From contig NZ_JACHJU010000003.1 of the NCBI RefSeq assembly GCF_014203795.1, positions 1 to 64,000 on the forward strand: 64,000 bases of DNA. The letters run 5' to 3'. This document shows positions 1-8,017 of the stretch, piece by piece. Below the pieces are notes generated by a model, which ran no database searches, had not been told where the DNA came from, and saw nothing but the letters and a program-made list of their open reading frames with translations. Source of the DNA: Streptosporangium album. Its GTDB lineage: Bacteria; Actinomycetota; Actinomycetes; Streptosporangiales; Streptosporangiaceae. The position numbers and the translations under genes are program-made. How positions within the stretch are numbered: the first letter of the stretch is position 1; every line of letters begins with the position of its first letter.

Positions 1-1
1 C

Positions 2-256
2 GCCAGGCTCTCGGCCGAGCAGGTCACCGCCGAGACTCTCGCCGGGGAGCCGATCAGGCAGGTGCTCACCTCGGCGCCCGGCAACGGAGCCGCCCTCGGC
101 GGGGTCAAGGTCAGCACCGACAGCGCGTGGTTCGCCGCCCGCCCCTCCGGCACAGAGGACGTGTACAAGATCTACGCCGAGTCCTTCAAGGGGCCCGAGC
201 ACCTCGCCGAGGTGCAGGAGGCGGCCAGGGACCTGGTCTCGGAATCGCTCAAGTGA
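2..256 (+). CDS. pgm: Phosphoglucomutase, C-terminal end (5' end outside window)
   Basis: The reading frame is already open at base 2 and ends at 256, so only the last 84 residues are visible. They match the C-terminal domain of alpha-D-phosphohexomutases. The phosphate-binding signature RPSGTED is followed by VYKIYAESF and a helical tail. The enzyme interconverts glucose-1-phosphate and glucose-6-phosphate in the cytosol, for glycogen and cell-wall precursor metabolism. Choosing phosphoglucomutase over phosphomannomutase rests on the tail sequence and is likely but not certain. Confidence 0.85.
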   Translation, partial: ARLSAEQVTAETLAGEPIRQVLTSAPGNGAALGGVKVSTDSAWFAARPSGTEDVYKIYAESFKGPEHLAEVQEAARDLVSESLK

Positions 257-340
257 CCGGAGGGGCACCCTCGGACGGCGCCCCCGGAAGGTGAACATCC
301 GCCAGGCGGCGGGCATGACCGTCCAGCGGCGCCGGGCCGG

Positions 341-424
341 TCAGCTCGCCGTCATGGCCGCCCTCCGGACGGCGTCGTCCGCGTTGCCCGCCCCCTCGTT
401 GTAGATCGCCAGCAACTCGGCCAT
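341..424 (-). CDS. Possible 27-residue peptide or gene remnant
   Basis: An ATG at 424 (minus) has a good ribosome-binding site (GGAGG) upstream and encodes about 27 residues starting MAELLAIYNEG before a stop. The frame next to it stays open to about 249, so this may be the start of a decayed gene. I do not recognise it. Nothing else is seen between 257 and 480. Confidence 0.25.
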   Translation of the reverse strand: MAELLAIYNEGAGNADDAVRRAAMTAS

Positions 425-486
425 TGCGCTCCTCCAACTGATCGCCTCACCGTTTCCCGCCCACGGGAAAGACGATCACGCACGGG

Positions 487-993
487 TCAGCCCCGCCGCC
501 ACCAGCGGACGCCCGCCCAGAGACCGGCTCCGCCACCGAGCACGGCGGCCAGGACGTGCACCGCGGAGATCGTCGTGTCGGTGAGGTAGCCGTTGCCGCC
601 GACGAGTATCGCCATGATGATCATGCTCAGCAGGCAGACGCCCACTCCGGCGGCGAGGCCGATCCCGGAGGCGCGCAGAGCTCTCACGGGAGCGCTGGGA
701 CGCCTGCGTGCCGAGATCAGCGCGGACACCAGCCGTTCGGCGACCAGTGCGGGATCGTCGTCGACCTGACCGGCGGCCAGCTGGGTCGGCGCCCTGCCCC
801 CGCCGGGCTCGCCCAGGCAGATCCATTGGCGGCCGTCGAGGAAGACGGTCGCCTCTCCCGATCCGGGAAAACTCATCCAGAGGAAGGGCGTGCCCTCGGG
901 GAACTCCCTGCGCCCGTGGCGGATGACGGGGGCGTGTTCGTCGAGTGCCGCGCCCAGAGCCCGCAGCGCCCGTTCCTCCTTCACATCACCCAC
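487..993 (-). CDS. Hypothetical protein with two C-terminal membrane helices
   Basis: A 168-residue protein. The first 110 residues are soluble and acidic, with segments such as EFPEGTPFLWMSFPGSGEATVFLDG that look like a small beta domain. A short basic stretch (ARRRPSAPVRALRASG) precedes two hydrophobic helices at about residues 112-132 and 141-162, and the end is basic (WWRRG). The predicted topology puts the N-terminal domain in the cytoplasm. It lies downstream of the F420-type oxidoreductase on the same strand. No family is recognised. Confidence 0.65.
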   Translation of the reverse strand: MGDVKEERALRALGAALDEHAPVIRHGRREFPEGTPFLWMSFPGSGEATVFLDGRQWICLGEPGGGRAPTQLAAGQVDDDPALVAERLVSALISARRRPSAPVRALRASGIGLAAGVGVCLLSMIIMAILVGGNGYLTDTTISAVHVLAAVLGGGAGLWAGVRWWRRG

Positions 994-1080
994 GACGACC
1001 TCCCCTTTCCTATTCGTACGGCGCCGCAGAGCGGTTGCGGCCGGGGGCGTCGCCGGGGCGGAGCGTCCTCTGCCTGGCCG

Positions 1081-2001
1081 TCAGCCCTCCCCGGGGACCG
1101 GTCCCGGCCCGCCCCCTGGCCGCACGCCCAGAGCGGATGCCAGTTCCGCGAGCTGGGCGACGCCCCCGCGCAGGTCGGGGGGGAGCGGCTGGATCGCGAC
1201 GTGGTCCGCTCCGGCGTCGAGATGGGCGTTGATCCGCCTGGCGACGGCCTCCGCGTCCCCCCACGCGACGATCGCGTCCACCAGCCGGTCGCTGCCTCCG
1301 CCGACGAAGTCGTCGTCCTCGTAGCCGAGGTGGCGCAGGTTGTTGACGTAGTTCGGCAACCTCAGGTAACCGGCCATGTGCCCGCGGGCGATCTCCCTCG
1401 CTCTGGCCGGGTCGCGCTCCAGGACGACGGCCTGCTCCGGGGCGAGGATCGGCCCCGGGCCGAGGGTCTTCCGGGCGAGCACGGTGTGCTCCAGCGGCAC
1501 GAAGTACGGGTGGGCGCCGTCGGCCTTGTCCCGGGCGAGCTCCAGCATCCGGGGCCGCAGCGCGGCGAGCAACCTGGGCGTGGGCGGGTCGTCGGTGAAC
1601 GGCAGGTCACGTGCGGCGGTGTCCATCGCGTCGAGATAGGCGCTCATCGCGGCGAGGGGACGCGTGTAGTCGTGACCGCGCTGGGAGACGAGAGGGGCGT
1701 GGCTGACCCCGATGCCCAGGGCGAACCGCCCCGGGTAGGCCTCGCCGAGTGCCCTCCCCCCGGCCGCCATGGCCGTCGCGTCCCGCACCCAGATGTTGGC
1801 GATGCCGGTCGCGACCGAGATGCGCTCCGTGGCCGCGAGCAGGATTCCCGCGGCGCTGAACGCCTCCCTGCCCCCCTGCGCCTCACCGAACCACAGCGTG
1901 TCGTAGCCGAGCTGCTCGATCTCGGCCGCGGCCTGCCGGACGGCCGGGGCCGGAGCCCTGCTCAACAGGGGATGCCATACACCGATCCGTCCGATGCCCA
2001 T
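1081..2001 (-). CDS. LLM-class F420-dependent oxidoreductase
   Basis: About 306 residues of the bacterial luciferase-like fold. Visible hallmarks are the N-terminal strand GRIGVWHPLLSRAP, ELGYDTLWFGE, the ATGIANIWVRDA segment and GRFALGIGVSHAPLV, all typical of actinobacterial TIGR03620-type F420 oxidoreductases. Such enzymes use reduced F420 or FMN for hydride transfer, but the substrate cannot be read from the sequence. Two adjacent ATGs (2004 and 2001) are possible starts; MGIGRIG at 2001 fits the family N-terminus. The gene sits next to a decayed flavin reductase at 2123-2299. Confidence 0.85.
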   Translation of the reverse strand: MGIGRIGVWHPLLSRAPAPAVRQAAAEIEQLGYDTLWFGEAQGGREAFSAAGILLAATERISVATGIANIWVRDATAMAAGGRALGEAYPGRFALGIGVSHAPLVSQRGHDYTRPLAAMSAYLDAMDTAARDLPFTDDPPTPRLLAALRPRMLELARDKADGAHPYFVPLEHTVLARKTLGPGPILAPEQAVVLERDPARAREIARGHMAGYLRLPNYVNNLRHLGYEDDDFVGGGSDRLVDAIVAWGDAEAVARRINAHLDAGADHVAIQPLPPDLRGGVAQLAELASALGVRPGGGPGPVPGEG

Positions 2002-2122
2002 CACTGTCTCCGATCAAGCTTGACCATACTGTTCGATTCCGATCGGGCGGGAGGCGTTTCCCTGCCCGTGTCGTCGCGGCGCCCGCTCTCCGGGGGCACC
2101 TGCCCCTCGGAGAGCGGGACCG

Positions 2123-2299
2123 TCACCACTGTGATCGCCGTACGGATCGCGGGCAGGCGGTCACCACCGCCACCGGCTTGCCCACGAGGACCGCGCCGCC
2201 GCGCCGGGAGGCCATCCAGTCCAGCGCGTGACCGAGCTGGGGCGGCAGGACGCTGTGCTCCCCCTGCCGAAGGCTGCCGGCCATTCCAATGATCTTCAT
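2123..2299 (-). pseudogene. NADPH-dependent FMN reductase, internally deleted remnant
   Basis: An ATG at 2299 (minus) begins MKIIGMAGSLRQG, the nucleotide-binding start of the NADPH-dependent FMN reductase family. After about 15 residues the sequence jumps to LGHALDWMASRRGGAVLVGKPVAVV. This corresponds to the segment near residue 75-100 of an intact reductase (x-KNALDWASRP...GKPVAVM). The middle is missing and the end is frameshifted after about residue 50. A normal family member has about 180 residues. This is a gene corpse, not a small protein. Confidence 0.7.
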
Positions 2300-2311
2300 C
2301 CCCGGCCCCAT

Positions 2312-2690
2312 CCCTGTCGCGACCCCGCGACACTACGAGCACGGGGGAATCTCGCCGAGCCGATCACGCGGACGCGGCCTCCGCCGGCGCGGCTCCCCCA
2401 GCTATCCGACACAACCGCCGGGCTTCACGCTCCATCACACCCGCCCCGTGCCCCACAGGACGGGGAACGAACGCGTCCGCGCACATTTTTCCCTCAAAGT
2501 TCGGCGGTCTCTCCGCCAAACGTGGCCGGGCCCATGACCTCGACCCGCGCCTCCTCTCGCTCCGGAAACGTCCGGAACGCCGCCCCCTGCCGCCCTCACG
2601 GACTCATCGAGGCGGCGGGGCCGGAGTTCCCGGAGACCGCGCCTCGCGACGGCCGGCGATTTCATGCGGCCGGCCACCGACACTGTTCCT
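2312..2690. other. Gene-poor stretch
   Basis: No credible gene is seen on either strand between the FMN reductase remnant and the promoter region of the MFS gene. The open frames here have no family resemblance and no ribosome-binding site. Composition becomes AT-richer after 2690. Confidence 0.5.
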
Positions 2691-2697
2691 TATAGAA

Positions 2698-2714
2698 GAA
2701 AGTTTCATTCATGT
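2698..2714 (+). promoter_or_regulatory. Candidate MurR/RpiR-type box upstream of the MFS gene
   Basis: The sequence GAAAGTTTCATTCATGT lies about 100 bp before the transporter start. Its core GAAAGTTTC is a near-perfect dyad (GAAA-N-TTTC). It matches 15 of 17 bases of GAAAGTGTCATTGATGT at 18941-18957, in front of the GH3 gene whose operon encodes a MurR/RpiR regulator. Control by that regulator is inference. Confidence 0.45.
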
Positions 2715-2813
2715 TTCCTCAGCGCGCTACACGAGCGGTAACGTGAGCGCACTCACACCACATGACCGGTATCGACTCCCCCGTCCGGTCAGGCGGTCAC
2801 CGAAAGGGCTTTC

Positions 2814-4024
2814 ATGAGCGTTCAAGCCACGCCCCGCCAGGCTCCGGCCGGCACCTCGTCACCGTACCGCTGGGTAATCCTCCTGCTGTGCTGGGCGTCG
2901 TTCACGATGACCTCGGTCGACCGCTCGACCTGGGGCCCGGCTTCGGCATCGGTCGGAGAGGCGCTGGGAGTCTCCCTGGCGGGGCTGGGCCTCTTCGCGA
3001 CGGCCTACTACGTCGGCTACGTCGTCTCCAACGCCGGAGGCGGTTTCCTCACCGACTGGCTGGGCGCGAGGAACATCCTGGCCGGATCGCTGTTCGTGGC
3101 CGGCGCGTTCATGGTTCTGTTCGGATCGAGCCCCTCGGCAGGCGTCGGCATCGCCTTCCAGGCACTCATCGGCCTGTTCGCCGGAGCCGACTACGCCGCC
3201 GGTGTCAAGCTCATCACGGTGTGGTTCACCTCCGAGGGCCGGGGACTGGCCATGGGCGTTTTCATGACCGCCACCTCGCTGGGCACCGTGATCGCCAACG
3301 CCGTCGTGCCCCGGCTCATCCAGTGGCAGAACTGGCAGACCTCCTACCACTTCTTCGGGGCGGTCTCGATGGTACTTGCCTCTTCCTCATCCGCAACGGC
3401 GGTGCCGGCGCCCGGAGCGAGGCCGGGCCGCAGAAGCCGGATCTGCGCCCCCTGATGGGCAACCGCGACCTGCTCCTGCTCGGCCTGGCCGGATTCGGCG
3501 GCCTCTGGGGCACCTATGGCTTCATCACCTGGTCGAACACGCTGATGGTGAAGGGCAACGGCATCGACCCGGTGACCGCCGGGACCGTCGTTGTGCTCTT
3601 CGGTATCGTGGCCGTCGTCAGCAAGCCGCTGATCGGACTGGTGACCGACCTGATCGGCAAGGGCCGCAGGATCCCCACCGTGATCGTCCTGGCGTTCTTC
3701 GTGGTCACGCTGCTGGTCTTCGGCAGCATGACCACGGCGACCCAGTTCCTCATCGTGGCGCCCTTCCTCGGACTCGGCGCCTACATCTACAGCCCGCTCA
3801 TGGTCGCGATGATCCCCGACCTGTCCGGCCGGCGGCTGGCCGGCTCCGCGGCGGGAGCGACCAACGCGGTCTGGCAGCTCGGCAGCGTCATCGTCCCCGT
3901 CGTCATCGGCGCGGTCTTCCAGACGACGGGCTCCTTCTACGCGGCCTTCGTGACCCTCGCGATCGGCCCCCTCATCGGCGCGATCCTCATGTTCTTCGTC
4001 CGCGAGCCCGGAAAGGCGGCATGA
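2814..4024 (+). pseudogene. MFS transporter, frameshifted by one base near 3376
   Basis: Together the two frames give a normal-length (about 403 residue) major facilitator transporter of the organic-anion/sugar-acid symporter type. Residues 1-187 (frame of 2814) include WVILLLCWASFTMTSVDRS, GFLTDWLGARN and about six membrane helices, ending at YHFFGAVSMVL. The rest continues in the next frame from CLFLIRNG at about 3377 through helices 7-12, ending FFVREPGKAA at 4024. One missing base at about 3375-3377 explains the break. It is either a real inactivating mutation or a sequencing error. It overlaps the flavoprotein gene by ATGA. Confidence 0.8.
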
Positions 4025-5274
4025 TCCAGATGACCGAGCACTACGACGTGATCGTCGCAGGGGGCGGATCCGGCGGGGTCGCCGCCGCGGTCGGCGCGGC
4101 CCGCGCCGGCGCACGCACGCTCCTTGTCGAGCGCGGCCCGTGCCTGGGCGGCGCCGCCACCCTTCGCAACGTCCTCACCTACTGCGGCCTGTACACACGG
4201 GCTGAGCCGTACACGCAGGTGGTGTACGGCGTGGCCGAGGAGGTCCTGGCCGGCCTGCGCGCCGAGGGGGCCGTCACCGCGCCGCAGAAGTTCACGGCCG
4301 TGGCCGTCGTCTTCGACCCCGAGACCGCCAAGCGGGTGCTCGACGACCTGTGCGTCGGCGCGGGAGCGGAGCCCCGGCTGCACAGCATGCTGCTGGGTGC
4401 CCGGCGAGAGGACGGCCGCATCGTGTCGGCTCAGATCGCCGACCATTCGGGAGTGCACGAGGTCACCGCGTCGGCCTTCGTGGACGCGACGGGCGAGGCC
4501 GACCTCGCCGCCCGCGCCGGCGCCGGGGTCCGCTACGGCAACGACGGCAAGGTCCAGAACGGGTCACTCGGCGTCCGCTTCGGCGGCATCCCCGCCGACG
4601 CCCTGGTCACCAGGGACACGGTCCGGGAGGCCGTCCGCGCCGCCAAGGCACGCGGCGACGGACCGCTCCTCGCCGAGCAGGGCCTGATCGCCCGTCTCCC
4701 GATCTCGGGCGACGTCATCGCCTACCTGGTCGACGAGGCCTACGACGCCCGCGACGCGGGCGACACCAGCCGGGCCGAGATCTCCGCGCGGGAGCAGTCC
4801 CGGGCCTACCTCGAGGTGATCCGCTCGCTTCCGGGCTGCGCGGGCGCCCATATCGTCAGCACCGGCCCGGAGCTGGGCACCAGGGAATCCCGGCACGTCG
4901 TCGCCCAGTACCGGATGTCGGAGTCCGACGTGCTGGGCGGCGGCCGGTTCGACGACGCCGTCGCGCTCGGCGCCTGGCCGGTGGAGTACCACCCGGGGCC
5001 CGGTGTGCCCTCCGAGTGGAGGTTCATCGAGGGCGACGGCTACTACGAGATCCCCTTCGGCGCGATATGCAGCGCCGACACCGGAAACCTCTTCGCCGCG
5101 GGCCGCACCATCGACGGCGACAGGGCGGCCGGCGGCTCCCTGAGGGTCATGGGCACCGCGTTCGCGACGGGTCACGCCGCGGGGGTCGCCGCCGCCGGAG
5201 TCGCCGACCAGGGCAAGACCGACGCGCACGCCGTACGGACCGAGCTGTCCCGGCAGGACGCCTTTCTTCCCTGA
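4021..5274 (+). CDS. FAD-dependent oxidoreductase (PF12831-like)
   Basis: A 417-residue flavoprotein. The N-terminal dinucleotide-binding motif is GGGSGGVAAAVGAARAG (glycines 14-19), followed by LLVERGPCLGGAATLRN. The C-terminal FAD contact is NLFAAGRTIDGDRAAGGSLRVMGTAFATGHAAG. This layout is typical of FAD_oxidored proteins, which are often found next to carbohydrate or organic-acid transporters. The start ATG at 4021 overlaps the transporter stop and has an AAAGG ribosome-binding site, so the pair is translationally coupled. The substrate is unknown; oxidation of the solute imported by the MFS partner is the obvious guess. Confidence 0.8.
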   Translation: MIQMTEHYDVIVAGGGSGGVAAAVGAARAGARTLLVERGPCLGGAATLRNVLTYCGLYTRAEPYTQVVYGVAEEVLAGLRAEGAVTAPQKFTAVAVVFDPETAKRVLDDLCVGAGAEPRLHSMLLGARREDGRIVSAQIADHSGVHEVTASAFVDATGEADLAARAGAGVRYGNDGKVQNGSLGVRFGGIPADALVTRDTVREAVRAAKARGDGPLLAEQGLIARLPISGDVIAYLVDEAYDARDAGDTSRAEISAREQSRAYLEVIRSLPGCAGAHIVSTGPELGTRESRHVVAQYRMSESDVLGGGRFDDAVALGAWPVEYHPGPGVPSEWRFIEGDGYYEIPFGAICSADTGNLFAAGRTIDGDRAAGGSLRVMGTAFATGHAAGVAAAGVADQGKTDAHAVRTELSRQDAFLP

Positions 5275-5340
5275 CGTGGATCTCTCACACAACGGGCCCC
5301 GGCCCCTGACGCGGATCTCCGCACAGGGAACCCCGGACAC

Positions 5341-5378
5341 GACCGGGCGCGACCACCGGAAGGTGACCGCGCCCGGTC
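5341..5378. terminator. Bidirectional hairpin terminator
   Basis: GACCGGGCGCG (5341-5351) pairs perfectly with CGCGCCCGGTC (5368-5378), and the inner bases pair partly as well. It lies exactly between the convergent flavoprotein gene (ends 5274) and the gentisate operon (ends 5401). There is no T-tract, which is usual in high-GC actinomycetes. Confidence 0.75.
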
Positions 5379-5400
5379 TCCGCTCTCTCCTGTCGTGCGT

Positions 5401-6522
5401 TCAGACCCCGTAGAGCCAGTCGGTGTACTTGTGGCTCGACAGGTCGCGGGTCCGCATCAGCTCGTTCCGCATGGTCCTGCCCAGGCCGTCGACATGCCAG
5501 ATGTCGCCCCAGATCCGGGCGGTGGCCTGCACCCGCGCGGTACGCGGAACGCGGATCTCCTGGTAGCCGGCGAGAGCGTCGTCCCACGAGCCGGCGTGCT
5601 TGACGGACTGCTCGGCCAGCACCTGGGCGTCCTCCAGGGCCTGGCAGGCGCCCTGGGCGAGATACTGCAGCATCGGGTGGGCGGCGTCGCCGACCAGCGC
5701 GAGCCGCCCGTCGACCCACGAGGTGGCCGGCGCCCTGTCGAGCATGTTCCAGTGACGGTCGCGCCACAGGTGCGACAGGGCAGCCTGGACCTGGTCGCAG
5801 CACCGCTCGAAGGCGGCGTCCAGGTCCCCGGGCCCGCGGAAGACGGCGACCTGGTTGAGCATCTCCCCCTGCCGCAACGGGTACTGCACGAGATGACAGT
5901 CCGGGCCGAGCCAGGCGACGACCTCGTCAGGGTTGATGTCGACCCCTCCGGCGGGGAACGTTCCCCTGTGGGCGACGAATCCTGATTCCACTGGACTGTC
6001 GGTGACGATCTTCGCCCGCAGGCGGGACTGCAGCCCGTCGGCGCCCAGCACCACGTCGCCCTCGTGCACCGAACCGTCGGCGCAGAAGGCGCGCGCGCCC
6101 GATCCCGCGGTCTCCACCCGTTCGACGCTGACACCCTTGACCAGTTCCACGCCCTCGCGCTCGCAGGCCCGGAGCAGGATCCGGTGCAGGTCGCTGCGGT
6201 GGGCGACGACGTAGGGGCCGTGATACCGCCGCTGGAACTCCCCGCCCAGGTCCAGATGGGTGAGCTCCTCGGCGCTGACCGCGTCGCGGAAGACCAGCCT
6301 CCTGGGCAGCACCCCCGTCGCGACGACCTCGTCCAGCAGGCCCCACCCGGCGAGCACGCGGGTGGCGTTGGGGCCGAGCTGCAGCCCGGCCCCCACCTCG
6401 CCGAACTCCTCGGCCCGTTCGAGCAGGCGGACGCCACGGCCGGCTCTGGCCTGGGTGTACGCCGCGGCCAGCCCGCCGATCCCGCCCCCGGCGACGAGCA
6501 CCTCGACACGCTTCATGTTCAT
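5401..6522 (-). CDS. 3-hydroxybenzoate 6-hydroxylase (FAD monooxygenase)
   Basis: A 373-residue class A flavin monooxygenase. Visible motifs are the Rossmann GGGIGGLAAA (residues 12-21), the internal DG motif VVLGADGLQSRLRAKI, and the FAD-ribityl GD motif LALVGDAAHPMLQYLAQGACQALEDA. Enzymes with this architecture next to gentisate genes hydroxylate 3-hydroxybenzoate (or salicylate) to gentisate using NADH and O2. It is the last gene of a minus-strand operon with gentisate dioxygenase, hydrolase and isomerase, which supports 3-hydroxybenzoate as substrate. Salicylate 5-hydroxylation by a single-component enzyme is a less likely alternative. Confidence 0.88.
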   Translation of the reverse strand: MNMKRVEVLVAGGGIGGLAAAYTQARAGRGVRLLERAEEFGEVGAGLQLGPNATRVLAGWGLLDEVVATGVLPRRLVFRDAVSAEELTHLDLGGEFQRRYHGPYVVAHRSDLHRILLRACEREGVELVKGVSVERVETAGSGARAFCADGSVHEGDVVLGADGLQSRLRAKIVTDSPVESGFVAHRGTFPAGGVDINPDEVVAWLGPDCHLVQYPLRQGEMLNQVAVFRGPGDLDAAFERCCDQVQAALSHLWRDRHWNMLDRAPATSWVDGRLALVGDAAHPMLQYLAQGACQALEDAQVLAEQSVKHAGSWDDALAGYQEIRVPRTARVQATARIWGDIWHVDGLGRTMRNELMRTRDLSSHKYTDWLYGV

Positions 6523-6534
6523 CCTTTCAGGGCC

Positions 6535-7203
6535 CTAGAGCCAGCGGCCGGGTGCGGGCAGCGACGCCTCGGGGGCCTCGCCGCGCCCGGTCATCCACGC
6601 CGCGATCCGGGCGGCCGGTCCGGTGACGTGCGGCCCGGACGCGTCCGCGCCCCAGGTCCGGTCCCGGTCGTGGGGCGCGAGGGTGAACGACGGCTCCTGC
6701 CCGCGCCGCAGCCGGCTCTGTGTCACGTCGGTCAGCAGCGCGTCCACGAGGTCGGGTGGGAAATCGTCGAAGCGCGCGCCCGCGCCGAGGTCGACGGCGT
6801 GCACCCACACCTCGCGGACACGCATCCACGGGATCTCCGTTGCGGGGACGGTCCGCCCCTGCGCGGTGACGACCTGCGCCCGCCACTGGAGGTCCGACAG
6901 CCCCTCCAGCGCCGACCTCAGCTCCTCCGCCGTCTCGGCGACCAGTCCGCGCAGTACGGCGGGCCCGAGCGCGGCCCCCGCCTCGATCTCGGCGTCGCGT
7001 GCCTCCGCTCCCGCGTACATCGGGGTCTCCTCCCCCGTCCGCGCCCAGTGCACGAGCCGGGTCAGGGCCTTGGCGTTGTAGGCGACGTGGGCGGCCAGGT
7101 GGCGGCCGGTCCAGCCCGGCAGCCGGGACGGCGCGTCCAGATCGGCGGCGTCGAGGCAGGCGGTGAACAGTGCCGTGCCCTCTTCCAGCCAGGCGTCAGC
7201 CAT
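6535..7203 (-). CDS. Mycothiol-dependent maleylpyruvate isomerase
   Basis: A 222-residue DinB-like protein. The start (EEGTALFTACLDAADLDAPSRLPGWTGRHLAAHVAYNAKAL) contains the conserved LPGW-x-R-HL-x-AHVA motif with a metal-ligand histidine. WMRVREVWVHAVDLGAG supplies the second conserved motif, with E and H ligands. It isomerises maleylpyruvate to fumarylpyruvate using mycothiol, the actinobacterial thiol. The gene follows the hydrolase gene with a small overlap (its start at 7203 lies 8 nt inside that gene), consistent with one transcript. Confidence 0.9.
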   Translation of the reverse strand: MADAWLEEGTALFTACLDAADLDAPSRLPGWTGRHLAAHVAYNAKALTRLVHWARTGEETPMYAGAEARDAEIEAGAALGPAVLRGLVAETAEELRSALEGLSDLQWRAQVVTAQGRTVPATEIPWMRVREVWVHAVDLGAGARFDDFPPDLVDALLTDVTQSRLRRGQEPSFTLAPHDRDRTWGADASGPHVTGPAARIAAWMTGRGEAPEASLPAPGRWL

Positions 7204-8017
7204 CGCCGCGCGCCGTGTTGGCCAGCTCGCCGATCCCGGCGATGCGCGTCACCAGCCTGCTCCCGTCGCCCAGATACCGCTGCGGCGTGCGGGCATGGCC
7301 CACCCCGCCGGGGGTGCCCGTGGCGATCACGTCGCCGGGGCGCAGGGTGAGGATCTCCGACAGATAGGCGATCAGCTCCGCGGGCCCGAAGACCAGATCG
7401 GCGGTGTCGGCCCGCTGCACGGTCTCCCCGTCGACCTCACAGGAGAGCGCGAGGCCCTCGCCCAGCTCGTCCGGCGTGACCAGGACCGGACCGAACGGCG
7501 TCGTGGCCTCGAAGGTCTTGCCCTGCAGCCACTGGAGGGTGCGGTACTGGTAGTCGCGGGCCGTCACGTCGTTGAGGATCGAGTAGCCGGCGATCGCGGC
7601 CCGCGCCTGGTCGGGGCTCGCGTGCCGGACGGTGTCTCCGATCACGACGGCCAGCTCGGCCTCCCAGTCCACGGCCTGGGAGACGGCGGGGAGCACGATG
7701 TCGTCGTAGGGGCCGATCAGCGCCTCGGGGAACTTGGCGAAGATCGTTGGGTGCTGCGGGAGTTCGCGGCCCATCTCCAGGATGTGCGCCCGGTAGTTCA
7801 GCCCGACGCACAGGATCTTGCCCGGGCGCGGGACGACCGGCGCGTAGTCCGCCGAGGCCGTCGGGTGCGAGGCGCCCGCGCCGGAGGCGGCCAGCTCCCG
7901 CCAGCCGGGCAGGGCGAGCAGCTCGCCGACGTCGGCGGCGTCCAGCTCCACGGCGTGGTCACCCTCGACGCGCACCGCCGCCGTGCGGCCGGGCAGGCGC
8001 AGTGTTGCGAGCTTCAC
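7196..8017 (-). CDS. Fumarylpyruvate hydrolase (FAH family)
   Basis: About 273 residues of the fumarylacetoacetate hydrolase fold. Metal and active-site segments are DWEAELAVVIGDTVRHA, GYSILNDVTARDYQ, KTFEATTPFGPVLVTPDEL and LRPGDVIATGTPGGVGHAR. In gentisate operons this family cleaves fumarylpyruvate to fumarate and pyruvate. The start is a GTG at 8017 that overlaps the gentisate dioxygenase stop (GTGA arrangement). The longer open frame upstream would run into the dioxygenase gene and is rejected. Expression is presumably coupled. Confidence 0.9.
   Translation of the reverse strand: MKLATLRLPGRTAAVRVEGDHAVELDAADVGELLALPGWRELAASGAGASHPTASADYAPVVPRPGKILCVGLNYRAHILEMGRELPQHPTIFAKFPEALIGPYDDIVLPAVSQAVDWEAELAVVIGDTVRHASPDQARAAIAGYSILNDVTARDYQYRTLQWLQGKTFEATTPFGPVLVTPDELGEGLALSCEVDGETVQRADTADLVFGPAELIAYLSEILTLRPGDVIATGTPGGVGHARTPQRYLGDGSRLVTRIAGIGELANTARGDG

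Noticed and set aside
3370-3380. Programmed ribosomal frameshift in the MFS gene
   Set aside because: No slippery heptamer or following pseudoknot was seen, and MFS transporters are not known to use one. A mutation or sequencing error is simpler.
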